Assembly: GCA_964343265.1 (NCBI GenBank) | Contig: CAYFIW010000001.1 | Coordinates: forward strand, 62,001 to 126,000 | Source: CAYFIW01 sp964343265 | Lineage (GTDB): Bacteria > Chloroflexota > Dehalococcoidia > Lucifugimonadales > UBA826 | Length of the DNA stretch: 64,000 bases | Reading direction: 5' to 3' | Part shown: positions 35,619 to 44,465 of the stretch, in pieces | How the letters are laid out: every line of letters begins with the position of its first letter | Numbering within the stretch: position 1 is the stretch's first letter | Program-made: the position numbers and the translations under genes | Notes under the pieces: model-generated | What the model was told of the DNA's origin: nothing | Seen by the model: the letters and a program-made list of their open reading frames with translations, nothing else | Databases searched by the model: none

Positions 35619-35692
35619 ATAACATTATTCTGGCCAGATTGGACTCTAACGTCAGATTTATGGGTTAGCTCTATTGTTTGGCATTTTGCGGT

Positions 35693-36466
35693 TTAGGATG
35701 ACACAGATTTTAAAAACTCTGACACAATAGGAAATATCATGTCAGTACGGCCAAACGTGTACATGTGTTTTAACCCAGGCAAGGATATAAATTCTGCAGA
35801 AGGGATTCTTGAAGCAGTTTCTTTAGCTGAATCGTGTGAAAGAGGGTCTCTGTCACCCGCATACATCAGACACGGCACTTTAAGTTGACTCAAGTGATTC
35901 GTGATGTCAGCTCTGTTTATATTTGATTCAGTCTTTGCGAGATAAGCATTTAGATTTCCTTGAATGGCCTGATTTCTGTAAGGATCCATTTCTGGGCTAA
36001 GCTTGTCCATCACTTTCGCTACCGCTTCCGGGCCCTCCTTGAACATTTTTATACGCCTCAAATCTGATTTTTTTCCGACATCAGTTCTTGGTCCCGGAGT
36101 CGCAGATCCTATTATCAATGATAAAAATCTTTCAGGGGAAATGATTGCCAATTCCAACCCTGTTCTTCCTCCCATAGAAAACCCCATAAAATGTGATGAG
36201 AAGATTCCTTCTTTATCCATAACGCTAAGCACGTCATAAGCCATGGTTTTGTCATTGTATGAGTCAGTCTCGAGAGGTTTATCGCTTTTTCCATGACCTC
36301 TTGCGTCAAGAATTAGGAGCGTATGACGACTTTTAAATTGTTCTACATATCCAAAATCGTACCAACAAGTGGTATCCATCATGAATCCGTGGGCCAATAT
36401 CAATGGCGGCCCGCTTCCTTCCACGTGGTAATGTAATTTTATATTGCCGTTGTTAGCGTATGCCAT
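35693..36466 (-). CDS. Alpha/beta hydrolase
   Basis: The 257-residue protein has the oxyanion HGFMMD motif, the nucleophile elbow GFSMGG, an acid in GDRDPLSHD, and a histidine near the C-terminus in GLKHMYTFG. Relatives include esterases, lactonases and haloalkane dehalogenases. No signal peptide. It is a stand-alone minus-strand gene with the Ccm operon converging on it; no clear terminator lies in the 74 bases between. Confidence 0.9.
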   Translation of the reverse strand: MAYANNGNIKLHYHVEGSGPPLILAHGFMMDTTCWYDFGYVEQFKSRHTLLILDARGHGKSDKPLETDSYNDKTMAYDVLSVMDKEGIFSSHFMGFSMGGRTGLELAIISPERFLSLIIGSATPGPRTDVGKKSDLRRIKMFKEGPEAVAKVMDKLSPEMDPYRNQAIQGNLNAYLAKTESNINRADITNHLSQLKVPCLMYAGDRDPLSHDSAKETASRIPSAEFISLPGLKHMYTFGRTDMIFPIVSEFLKSVSS

Positions 36467-36618
36467 CTCTGTAATTCATCAACTTATGAGATATACAGGA
36501 ATTATAGCGGTATTACATCTTAGCCTCATAGACAATATAAATGGCTTTCCTCGCTCGTGAATATGAAGGCCCGTTTTTTGGGTACTAGGTAGGTGTCATC
36601 TTGTGGATTGTATTCTAG

Positions 36619-36685
36619 ATAACCTCCGGCCGCTTGTGACTTGAGCCGTTCTGTGAGCAGCCGGAGATTGAATCCATAAGGTTAT
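36619..36685. repeat. Long imperfect inverted repeat in a non-coding gap
   Basis: ATAACCT (36619-36625) pairs with AGGTTAT (36679-36685) and CTCCGGC (36624-36630) with GCCGGAG (36660-36666); the two arms overlap by two bases, so both pairings cannot form in full at once. The segment lies between the hypothetical gene at 36734 and the hydrolase, is locally GC-richer than its surroundings, and has no T-run. It may be an RNA structure or a small mobile-repeat remnant. Confidence 0.4.
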
Positions 36686-36733
36686 TTTAGGGTCGATACT
36701 TTTAGTATAAACCTAACTTAGAAATAAAAGTTC

Positions 36734-37144
36734 CTAGCTCCATTTCCAAAGTTCCCACTGGGCATTTCCTTCTGGGTCAACATCCCAGTTGTATACAACA
36801 GCACTACCATTCAATGATGAAAGTGAAGGGGCCGTGGTTTGAAAATAGACCATTCCTTTAAATGAGGCACCACCATCTTCAGTGAAGTGCCCTATGCCTG
36901 TTGCCCTAAAAGTCGCTACACCATCTTCGGCCAAAATTAATCCGGCATTTGGACATTCTCCGTAAATAGTGCCATCTTCTCTGAGCTCAGCTGAGTAAGT
37001 GGCCATAATGTTTAGAACTTGGGCACCGACTATATTGCCGGATCCTGTTAGCGCTGACGTTTCGAAACGGGGATTAGTCCCGTTGGCTGTGAGGGTTTTA
37101 GTGGTGGTAGTTGCTGTTATCGAACCTATCTTTTCCGCTGCCAT
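36734..37144 (-). CDS. Conserved hypothetical protein, probable small beta-barrel
   Basis: The 136-residue product is nearly all predicted beta strand, with repeating Gly/Thr-rich segments (TGSGNIVGAQVLNIMATYSA, GHFTEDGGASFKGMVYFQT). This pattern resembles single-domain allene-oxide-cyclase/lipocalin-like barrels, but no family is claimed with confidence. No signal peptide. The ATG at 37144 is preferred since AAGGAG lies 5-6 bases upstream; an ATG 30 bases earlier has none. A 9-bp palindrome stands 37-59 bases upstream of the start. Confidence 0.65.
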   Translation of the reverse strand: MAAEKIGSITATTTTKTLTANGTNPRFETSALTGSGNIVGAQVLNIMATYSAELREDGTIYGECPNAGLILAEDGVATFRATGIGHFTEDGGASFKGMVYFQTTAPSLSSLNGSAVVYNWDVDPEGNAQWELWKWS

Positions 37145-37180
37145 TTTTTCTCCTTTTTTAAAACTGGTATTCAAAAGTAT

Positions 37181-37203
37181 TTATCGAAAATAAATTTCGA
37201 TAA
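37181..37203. promoter_or_regulatory. 9-bp perfect palindrome, candidate operator
   Basis: TTATCGAAA (37181-37189) and TTTCGATAA (37195-37203) are perfect inverted copies with a 5-base spacer. The site lies about 40-60 bases upstream of the minus-strand gene that starts at 37144, where a repressor or dimeric activator could bind. It could equally form a hairpin in a transcript from either strand. Confidence 0.4.
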
Positions 37204-37438
37204 TGTCGAGGAGGATATGCCATGATACATATGAAATGCAACTTTATATGTGAATAAAATAGATTACTTGAAATAGTTGTTAGCTTAAGCTTCAAATAAA
37301 CATAAAAAAATGGTGGGAAATTTATTCTTTAAGGGCTGGATTACTGTCGTCGTGAGGTTATTATTAAAAAGTAAATGGGATCGTGTAGGCTAATAATATA
37401 AAAATGAGATCGATGAGTATTAAGTTTTCGTGAATTGA

Positions 37439-37681
37439 ATGATTGAAACGATAATTTTGACGGGTTCCTGCCCTAGATGTGGGACAGGCACACTCACAAG
37501 CGATGAGGATATGTTCGGAGTACGAATATTCTGCGTTATGTGTGGGCATAATAGAGATCTTGGCAAGTTGCCTATGAAAGTACGAAATATCAAGGACTTG
37601 GTTATTGCTGTTTTGGAATACGATAAGCAACAACTAGCAAAGCAACGTGCTGCGACATATCCCCCTTCAGTGTATGGATGA
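37439..37681 (+). CDS. Mini zinc-ribbon protein, copy A
   Basis: The 80-residue product has SCPRCGTGTLTSDEDMFG followed by CVMCGHNRDL, a four-cysteine zinc ribbon with about 17 residues between the pairs. The same layout (CPxC, an acidic D-x-(F/Y)-G turn, CxxCG, then a DL ending) occurs in the protein at 45179, so the two are probably paralogues. The C-terminal half is a helix rich in Lys/Gln. Function is unknown; nucleic-acid or protein binding is common for such ribbons. Confidence 0.7.
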   Translation: MIETIILTGSCPRCGTGTLTSDEDMFGVRIFCVMCGHNRDLGKLPMKVRNIKDLVIAVLEYDKQQLAKQRAATYPPSVYG

Positions 37682-37765
37682 AGTCTTGGCCTAATAAGAA
37701 GGGTGACTTCTGTCAATATCTGACACACTGCGACCATTCTTTTTGAAGATAGGAATATTGTCAGT

Positions 37766-40480
37766 ATGGAATGTGTCAATTGCGGTAAAGATTATCAGGC
37801 GATCCAGAAATTTTGTACCAGCTGTGGGTCTAGCGTTCAGGTTGATTCGGATCGAATAGGCTCTCATTCGCCAGAGGGATTATTCGAAGAACTGAGGTCA
37901 ATCTCTTTTTCTATAAGAACCCTGGCCTCTTTTGTAAGGTCTGGAGATACCGTCGCAATAGATATCACTGAACGATTGAGATTTCGAAGAGAATCCCTAT
38001 TAAAGAAATTTAATGAAGTAGCTTCAGAGGCATATGTTTCAACTACTCCTATACATCTTTCGTATCTAGAAAACGTGCTAAGAGCTTCAGGTTTATCGGA
38101 TTTAGAAATTGATAGTTATATTTCTCAGGAATTAGAACCAGTTTCTCAATCGAAAGATCAAAAGACATTGGAGCATAGGGGGGGGTATTCTATTTCGAAT
38201 AACCTTCTCCCTGCCCTTCTGTTGCTTGGGGTTCTTTTACTTGCCGCCAGCTCTTTGGTTCTGCTTGTGACCTTGTGGTCTGATTTTTCATGGATTGTGA
38301 AACAGATTATTTTACTGGTACAGATGGTCTCTTTCATTGCAGCAGGACATTTCATGAAATATAAGCAAAAGTTGCATTATTCTGGCTTAGCACTGGTAAC
38401 TCTGGGCGCAGTATGGGGATTGTTCAATGCGGGTGCTATAGCCTATGAGTTTATTGGGACTCGAGGAGAAATTATTGTTCCTGGCATTGCATTGGCAATA
38501 GATTTACCGGCGCATGGATGGATTCTTATAAGTTCGGTATCTTTTTTTATTTGGATAGTTCTATCAAGTTTTTATAAAGGGCATGTACTAATTAATGGAA
38601 CCGCCATATTTTTTGTCGCGAGCATGGGTTTACTTCCTTCTGTTCTTGGTACAACCTGGCACTGGGGTCTTGGAAGTGCAGCCCTAGCGTCCTCCTTGGT
38701 GACATTCTTTTCAACTATGTCGTTGCGCTTCGGGATTGGGATTGGTAAAGCAGGAGATTATTTATTCTGGACTTCACAAATAATATTACCTGTCACTTTT
38801 TTTGTTTTTTTACAGGAATGGACTGACGACAGAATATCGTTGTATTGTTCCTCGATTATTTTTATTGCTGCTGCTTTAACGTCGGTTGTAGTGGTGAAGT
38901 TAAAGCCGTCAGGAGAGTTTGCTTTTTATAGGTATGGGTGCGTTACGTCTTTTGTTTTGGCCCTAGGAAGTTTCGTTTTTGAATCAGGTTTGGTGCAGGG
39001 TGAGTGGTTTGGGGTTTTTATTGCTTTAACTGCTCTTGGATGTGCTGTTTTGATGATTTTAATGAATCGGAGAGAACTCGTTATTTCGGATTGGTCAATA
39101 ACTTTAGGGTATTGTACCTTGGCTATTTCAGTTATCGCCTCTCTATGGCCTGAATTTTCCCAGTTTTCAAAGGGGGCCACTCTACTTTTGGCAGGAGGTT
39201 CTTTATGGGTTTCAGCTTTCGAATTATCGAATAAAAAATTGTTACTGTTCACAGGGATGCCAATAGCAATAGGTGGATTATTGTTAATAGACCTATTACT
39301 AGAGGGCCAGAATCTAGGTAATTATGAACTATCTTGGTTAGTCTTTGCCATTGCGCTAGCCGGGCAATTATGCTCATTTGTAGGACTGAGAGTGGCTGAG
39401 AAATTTTTTCTTCCTCTTTTTTCTGCGAGCGTAGCCTTTTCATTGGCGGCAGTTACGATTTCTGGGTGGGGTGATTGGGCGAATTGGGAAGGATTATTCA
39501 TGTGCATCACTTTCTTTTGCATATGCGTGTTTTTAATCCGGATACGCCAACAGAAAATCATTGGTGTGGCTGTCTTATTTTGGCTTACAGCGGCCGGAGG
39601 ATTCGCGATGGGGATGATGGGTCTATCCTTCGTGGAGAGGTCAGTAGGTTGGGCTATAGAATCGCTTCTTCTTATGTGGCTAAATCAATCTATCGCACAT
39701 ATAGGCGTATTAAGAAAATTATTTTCTAATAGGTTTTGGAATGGCCTTATAGAACAAGCTTCCTTGAGATTGTCTTGGTTCGCATTAGGATACGTGATAT
39801 TGGTATTAATTGGGGGGTCATTCGATTCTGATACTTTTGGAAATTCAAACATATCGATGTTAGCGATAACATTTTCCATTGTCGGAGTTTCCTATGTAGG
39901 AACATCGATAATGAGAAAGAGCCATACCTTAGCTTATGTAGGATTTGTTCTACTTCTTTTCGGTTGGATAGTTCAAGCGATTGATTGGCGTATAGGTCAA
40001 GCTCAGATTTATGCAATACCTGTGGGGTTATATCTTTTTGGAGTCGCTCATTGGGAGCGGTTGAAGTTGAGTCCACAAAAATATCAGGATGCCTATTTCA
40101 TAGATCAAACGTCGACTGAAAATGAGAACGGTGTAATGTGGAGTCCATTTGTTGAGGTTTTGGCTCTCCTTCTTGTGGGTGGTTCAGCTTTTATTCAATC
40201 TGTAACTCAGAAGCCCGAATGGGTTTATGCTCTGCTGCTTGGAATTGAAGGAGTTTTAATTCTCATATGGGGTTCAGTAAGCCGTTCTAGAATATTGTTT
40301 GTTGGTGGAGTATTGATATTTGCCATCAATGTTATATATCAATTAACGTCTCTACTGTCTCATCTAGGTGGAGCCATGGTAGGAGTAATATTTGGCTCAT
40401 TGATTATCGTATTAGTAGTGCTTGCTGAAAGATTTCGAGGAAAACTCTCGTTATTAGTGGATAGATTTACAAAAAATTAG
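37766..40480 (+). CDS. Large polytopic membrane protein with N-terminal zinc ribbon (DUF2157/SCO7613-like)
   Basis: This 904-residue protein begins with a zinc ribbon (CVNCGKDYQAIQKFCTSCG), followed by a helical cytoplasmic segment to about residue 140 and then roughly 22-24 closely spaced membrane helices to the end. The sequence resembles the DUF2157/SCO7613 C-terminal-domain membrane proteins, whose function is unknown. There are no conserved charged motifs that would identify a transporter class. The last codons overlap the end of the opposite-strand MBL gene by 4 bases. It shares a zinc ribbon type with the neighbouring gene at 37439, 84 bases upstream. Confidence 0.8.
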   Translation: MECVNCGKDYQAIQKFCTSCGSSVQVDSDRIGSHSPEGLFEELRSISFSIRTLASFVRSGDTVAIDITERLRFRRESLLKKFNEVASEAYVSTTPIHLSYLENVLRASGLSDLEIDSYISQELEPVSQSKDQKTLEHRGGYSISNNLLPALLLLGVLLLAASSLVLLVTLWSDFSWIVKQIILLVQMVSFIAAGHFMKYKQKLHYSGLALVTLGAVWGLFNAGAIAYEFIGTRGEIIVPGIALAIDLPAHGWILISSVSFFIWIVLSSFYKGHVLINGTAIFFVASMGLLPSVLGTTWHWGLGSAALASSLVTFFSTMSLRFGIGIGKAGDYLFWTSQIILPVTFFVFLQEWTDDRISLYCSSIIFIAAALTSVVVVKLKPSGEFAFYRYGCVTSFVLALGSFVFESGLVQGEWFGVFIALTALGCAVLMILMNRRELVISDWSITLGYCTLAISVIASLWPEFSQFSKGATLLLAGGSLWVSAFELSNKKLLLFTGMPIAIGGLLLIDLLLEGQNLGNYELSWLVFAIALAGQLCSFVGLRVAEKFFLPLFSASVAFSLAAVTISGWGDWANWEGLFMCITFFCICVFLIRIRQQKIIGVAVLFWLTAAGGFAMGMMGLSFVERSVGWAIESLLLMWLNQSIAHIGVLRKLFSNRFWNGLIEQASLRLSWFALGYVILVLIGGSFDSDTFGNSNISMLAITFSIVGVSYVGTSIMRKSHTLAYVGFVLLLFGWIVQAIDWRIGQAQIYAIPVGLYLFGVAHWERLKLSPQKYQDAYFIDQTSTENENGVMWSPFVEVLALLLVGGSAFIQSVTQKPEWVYALLLGIEGVLILIWGSVSRSRILFVGGVLIFAINVIYQLTSLLSHLGGAMVGVIFGSLIIVLVVLAERFRGKLSLLVDRFTKN

Positions 40481-41304
40481 GTGGTCGGTATAAAAATCCT
40501 CTTTGAATTGACTCTTAAAAGATTGCCGAATCCAGGTGAAGGGAAATGACCTGAGGCAAGTAATGCATTCTCTCTTTCAATAAAGGTCATCACCATATTT
40601 CTGGATTCAGCCGATAATTTCTTATCATGATCCGGTGACGGACTCCAATCAGTTTCCTGTGTTTGTGGAGGGATATGGGCTGCATCTCCTAAAATAACGA
40701 CCTTTTCTCCTTTAGAGGCTATGAGTAGACTGCAATGTCCAGGAGTATGCCCTGGAGTTGGCAAGGTCGTTATTTCGTTTGTTACTTTGGATTCACCGTC
40801 GAATAAGTCAAGTGTGCCACCATCTATAAGCGGCTGGATTTGCTCATTCAGGTATTCGAACCTTTTGCGTTTTGCCATCCGACTAAAGTGAGACCAGTCA
40901 TTTTTTGACACCATATACTTTGCATTTGGAAATGTTGGTTTCCATCCTTCAGATGTCTTAGTCATGTTAGTGCCAACATGGTCCAGATGAAGATGAGTCA
41001 TGAATACGATATTGAAATCTGAAACTGAAAATCCCGCAGAATTGATTTCATTTACTAGGGTTTCTCTTTCAGGCTGTTCTATATTGTGGTCAAGTTTTCC
41101 GAGGCCGGTGTCTACTAAAATAACATTTTTTTCTGTTCTTATGATGAAAGAGCCTACATTCATCTCAAAATGGGGACCTTGGTATTCAGAATAATCGCTC
41201 CAATTTTCATTCTCAATACCGCTGAAAAATTGTGATTTATCAAAAATCATTCGCCCGTCTGAAACAGAAAAAATCGAGGTATCTCCGACTAGTACACTAT
41301 GCAT
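40477..41304 (-). CDS. MBL-fold metallo-hydrolase (lactonase-like)
   Basis: The 275-residue protein has the metallo-beta-lactamase signature THLHLDHVG, further metal ligands in TPGHTPGHCS and GDAAH, and the closing ASGHFPSPGFG. The spacing resembles AHL-lactonase-type and related hydrolases. It is the last of three minus-strand genes (HAD dehalogenase, LLM oxidoreductase, MBL) separated by 36-49 bases, so probably one transcript and one catabolic route. Substrate unknown. Confidence 0.9.
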   Translation of the reverse strand: MHSVLVGDTSIFSVSDGRMIFDKSQFFSGIENENWSDYSEYQGPHFEMNVGSFIIRTEKNVILVDTGLGKLDHNIEQPERETLVNEINSAGFSVSDFNIVFMTHLHLDHVGTNMTKTSEGWKPTFPNAKYMVSKNDWSHFSRMAKRKRFEYLNEQIQPLIDGGTLDLFDGESKVTNEITTLPTPGHTPGHCSLLIASKGEKVVILGDAAHIPPQTQETDWSPSPDHDKKLSAESRNMVMTFIERENALLASGHFPSPGFGNLLRVNSKRIFIPTT

Positions 41305-41340
41305 GCTCTTTTTTTCCTTTTCAATATAGTTTCCTGTGTA

Positions 41341-42285
41341 TTAGCCCTGATGAAATGTTGGGATTATGTGTTCGCCCAATAGCTCCATTTGCTGATATGT
41401 CATTTCAGGTGGGCATGCCGGTCGCAAGGCAAACTTTGTTGCGCCGGCTTCAATATATTCATTTAATAATTTAATTAATGTGTCTGGTGGACCAAACGCG
41501 TTCATGTTTCTTGATGGAATGTCCGTACGGCGTCTCAATGTGTATGGTTGTGCTAGCTTTTCAGCTTCTGCGGTACTGTCTGCGAAACAGTAACTAAAAA
41601 TTGCTCCATAGTGGTCATCTTCTATTGGGTTATTGAAATCTGATGCCATTTCCTTAATTTTAGGTACGCTAATAGCTACCTCTTCCGGTGGTGCCTGTGA
41701 AACCAGCCAACCGTCACCTAATTTCGCGGTTCTTTTTAATGCTGGTTCACTTCTTCCACCAAACCATATAGGCGGTAATTGTTCTTGAACAGGCTTTGGT
41801 TCTACAGATACCCCATTCAATTTGAAGTGCTTTCCCTGGTAATTCACGTTATTTTCTGTCCATAATAACCTCATGATTTCCACAGCTTCTTCTGTTCGGG
41901 AAACACGGACTTTCTTGCTTGTGCCACAGGCCTCATATTCAACCTCATCCTCGGTCCCTAGACCTACGGCTGGCAAACATCGCCCGTTAGACAAAAAGTC
42001 TATAGTTGCTAGTTCTTTTGCTAACACCGTGGGATTTCTCAATGGTAGAGCAATTACACTTGTTCCAAATTTAAGCTTTTCGGTTCTGGACGCGATAAAT
42101 GACATAGCTACCACGGTCTCAAGTGAAAATACTGGTGAAACTATTCGATCTGTGAACCAGATCGAATCGATGTCTAAGGTTTCCATTTTTTCAATGTAGT
42201 CCCAAAGTAGTTGAGGATTCGGTGACGGAAATGGCCATCCGCCTAACGCTATTCCAATTCTTACTTTGTCATTGGATATATTCAT
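41341..42285 (-). CDS. LLM-class flavin-dependent oxidoreductase (bacterial luciferase-like)
   Basis: The 314-residue TIM-barrel protein has the opening RIGIALGGWPFPSPNP, the SIWFTDRIVS segment, and RxxEAVEIMRLLWTENNVNYQGKHFKL, the classic LLM signature, with PPIWFGGRSEPALKR downstream. Such enzymes are FMN- or F420-dependent monooxygenases or reductases that act on aldehydes, alkanesulfonates or heterocycles. The cofactor cannot be told here. SAR202 genomes carry many such genes, in line with oxidation of recalcitrant organic matter. Confidence 0.92.
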   Translation of the reverse strand: MNISNDKVRIGIALGGWPFPSPNPQLLWDYIEKMETLDIDSIWFTDRIVSPVFSLETVVAMSFIASRTEKLKFGTSVIALPLRNPTVLAKELATIDFLSNGRCLPAVGLGTEDEVEYEACGTSKKVRVSRTEEAVEIMRLLWTENNVNYQGKHFKLNGVSVEPKPVQEQLPPIWFGGRSEPALKRTAKLGDGWLVSQAPPEEVAISVPKIKEMASDFNNPIEDDHYGAIFSYCFADSTAEAEKLAQPYTLRRRTDIPSRNMNAFGPPDTLIKLLNEYIEAGATKFALRPACPPEMTYQQMELLGEHIIPTFHQG

Positions 42286-42334
42286 GTACTTCCTCTCCTT
42301 GCCGAGTGATTACATTTGGTCAGATATATCAAGG

Positions 42335-43057
42335 TTAAACGTTAAGCAGCTCACATAATTCTATGAAGCTAGAAGTTATCAAGTCTGGCCTGTATATAGT
42401 TTCATCATATGGCAGATCATATCGGTTTACATAAGCACCTCTATACCCGCTGTGTCGAGCTCCTAAAATATCGAATGAATGCGCGGCTACCATCATTATT
42501 TGGTTTGGTTCCAATGTCAGTGCTTGGGCTGCAAATCTATAGACAGATGGGTGGGGTTTAAATTGTCCCACAGTTTCTGCCGATAATATTGAATCAAACT
42601 TGAACTTTATTCTCTCGTCGGCCAAATATTCTAAAAACTTTTGTTCCCCGTTTGAAAGCATCACCAATTTATATTTGGTTGCTAGTCGGGTTAGGCTAGG
42701 TACGGCCTCTTTAAATGGGCTTAGAAATTGGTAACTGTCCATGAAATCGTCAATTAAGTTAAGGGTGAATTCAACTTTAAGGGTTTTTAAAGTGTAGATC
42801 AAAGATCTTTTTTTTACGGAAAGATATCCGCTGTGGCCTAAAAGTAAAAGATTATCCTGGTACTGTTCGATTCGTTGCCTGTATCTCCATTGAGACCATA
42901 CCTCTTCCCCTGTTAACTCTGAGGTGGCTTTGCATTTTCGGAGTAAATCTTCTAAGGGTGGAATTAGACTTCCAGAAAGATCTAGAACTGTGCCGAATAT
43001 ATCAAAGGTAAGTGTCGTTACTTGCTCTATTTGAGGAGTTGAGTAATTTAATGTCAT
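42335..43057 (-). CDS. Haloacid dehalogenase type II (HAD superfamily hydrolase)
   Basis: The 240-residue protein has motif I TFDIFGTVLDL with the nucleophilic aspartate, motif II in MLSNGEQKF, the lysine in FKPHPSVY and motif IV as MVAAHSFDILGARHSGY. The last replaces the usual DD acidic pair and is characteristic of L-2-haloacid dehalogenases. It would hydrolyse 2-haloacids to hydroxyacids, though paralogues act on other substrates. First gene of the three-gene minus-strand unit with the LLM oxidoreductase and MBL hydrolase. Confidence 0.9.
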   Translation of the reverse strand: MTLNYSTPQIEQVTTLTFDIFGTVLDLSGSLIPPLEDLLRKCKATSELTGEEVWSQWRYRQRIEQYQDNLLLLGHSGYLSVKKRSLIYTLKTLKVEFTLNLIDDFMDSYQFLSPFKEAVPSLTRLATKYKLVMLSNGEQKFLEYLADERIKFKFDSILSAETVGQFKPHPSVYRFAAQALTLEPNQIMMVAAHSFDILGARHSGYRGAYVNRYDLPYDETIYRPDLITSSFIELCELLNV

Positions 43058-43282
43058 TAATCACCAGCTTTAGAGAAATTTCTATATAGGAAGGAATAAT
43101 AGACTATACATATATTTAAAAGGTGTTATCTATGATTCTCGTTTACAAGATTTGTTTCACGTGTGGGCAATAAGTTGTGTAATGTTTGTTATTTATCGTG
43201 GTGAATTGATTGGATTTAACGTTAGTGATCAGTAGACTGACACCTAATACATGTAAGGCATAATATTTGTTCGAGTGATTTC

Positions 43283-44068
43283 ATGATTCATTTAATTGAT
43301 GAAACTAATAATAGTGAATGGGCGGATCTTTGCGATCTTTTTTATCTGGGTGTTGAAGATGACCTGTCATTTTATGTGGAACAATCTAGAAAGGTGGGAG
43401 GTTCTGCCCTTGTCCTCGGGTGTTCTACAGGGAGAGTCGTTAATGCTCTTGCAGGTAGTGGTAAATTTACAGATGGAATAGATCCGTCTGCTGCTCAAAT
43501 TGCCAAAGCATCAAATAACCTTCAACAAGAGAGTAGAGGAAAATCTAATCTTATTCAGGATGATTTGTATGACTTTGAAGTAAATGAGAGTCATCGTTAT
43601 GGGATAGTTGTGATACCTAATTACGCTTTTATGTCAATTATCTCTCCTGATGATCAAGAAACCTTTTTGAAACGTATAAATCAAATTTTGTCTAATGGAG
43701 GATTGTTAGTTCTTGATATGGAAGTACCCGATCCGTCGGTAATGTTATGTGATCCATCTATTTTGTATCATGAATTAGACTTAGACACTCAACAAGATTC
43801 CAGTGTCACGATATACACACAAAGAGACTATGATTTTTTCTCTCAAATAGGGCTTTTGAAGATTGTTGCAGAACATATTGATGCTAGCGGTCTGGTGACG
43901 AAACGAACTCTTCATGAATTAGGTTTTAGATATACGTTTAGATGGGAAATGTTTCAGTTGTTGAAGCTTTGCGGATTTACCTCAATCCGGCTCTTTTCCG
44001 ACTTCAATATGGAGTCTTTTGATGAGAACAGCACGAAAATGGTTTGGGTGGCAACCAACAATAATTGA
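43283..44068 (+). CDS. Class I SAM-dependent methyltransferase
   Basis: The 261-residue protein has motif I ALVLGCSTGRVVNALAG, followed by TDGIDPSA (acidic end of strand 2) and a Rossmann fold consistent with SAM binding. The C-terminal part is typical of small-molecule or unknown-substrate methyltransferases. No signal peptide. The 225-base gap in front and lack of linked genes mean that its substrate is unknown. Confidence 0.85.
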   Translation: MIHLIDETNNSEWADLCDLFYLGVEDDLSFYVEQSRKVGGSALVLGCSTGRVVNALAGSGKFTDGIDPSAAQIAKASNNLQQESRGKSNLIQDDLYDFEVNESHRYGIVVIPNYAFMSIISPDDQETFLKRINQILSNGGLLVLDMEVPDPSVMLCDPSILYHELDLDTQQDSSVTIYTQRDYDFFSQIGLLKIVAEHIDASGLVTKRTLHELGFRYTFRWEMFQLLKLCGFTSIRLFSDFNMESFDENSTKMVWVATNNN

Positions 44069-44107
44069 TTCTTTTCATAAGATCAGTATCCTTAGCTTGA
44101 AGATCAA

Positions 44108-44368
44108 TTAGTAATTATAGAGGTGACAAACTACCCCGTGGTTTTCTAATGGGAACATTCTTGTCGGTTCCATCGTAGAACAAGCGCCTATGGCTGAAGG
44201 ACATCTTTCATGAAAATGACATCCTGACGGAGGATTCACAGGCGAAGGTACTTCACCTGAAAGTATTATTTCTTCCCGGTCATCATCTGGATGGGATGGA
44301 AGAGTCGCTGACATTAGGGCTCTTGTATAAGGATGCAAAGGATTGTCAAAAAGTTCGTTAGGCGTCAA
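44108..44368 (-). pseudogene. C-terminal remnant of an OppF/DppF-type ABC transporter ATPase
   Basis: About 85 codons match only the end of a peptide ABC transporter ATPase: ELFDNPLHPYTRALMSA, then the oligopeptide/dipeptide C-terminal motif with PPSGCHFHERCPSA. The Walker A, signature and Walker B parts are missing. A TAA codon sits immediately before the remaining frame and the bases upstream show no homologous coding. The most likely cause is deletion of the 5' part; no transposon or repeat is visible at the break. The solute-binding protein at the left edge is of the same transporter class but lies 43 kb away. Confidence 0.8.
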
Positions 44369-44465
44369 TTAAAGCTATGCGAATTGAATTACTTGATACT
44401 ATCTTTTCTATATATGTTTATACTGATTCATGCTTGGATCAGTTTTAGGTACCAGGGCATAAATA

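Noticed and set aside
36655..36690. tRNA-like T-arm around the ATTGAATCC stretch.
   Set aside because: The T-loop and five-base stem do not fit on either strand, and no acceptor stem closes the structure.
43132..43173. 13-codon micro-ORF with CxxCG after an AAAAGGTG ribosome-like site.
   Set aside because: It resembles half of a zinc ribbon but is too short, and nothing before the start or after the stop completes the domain.
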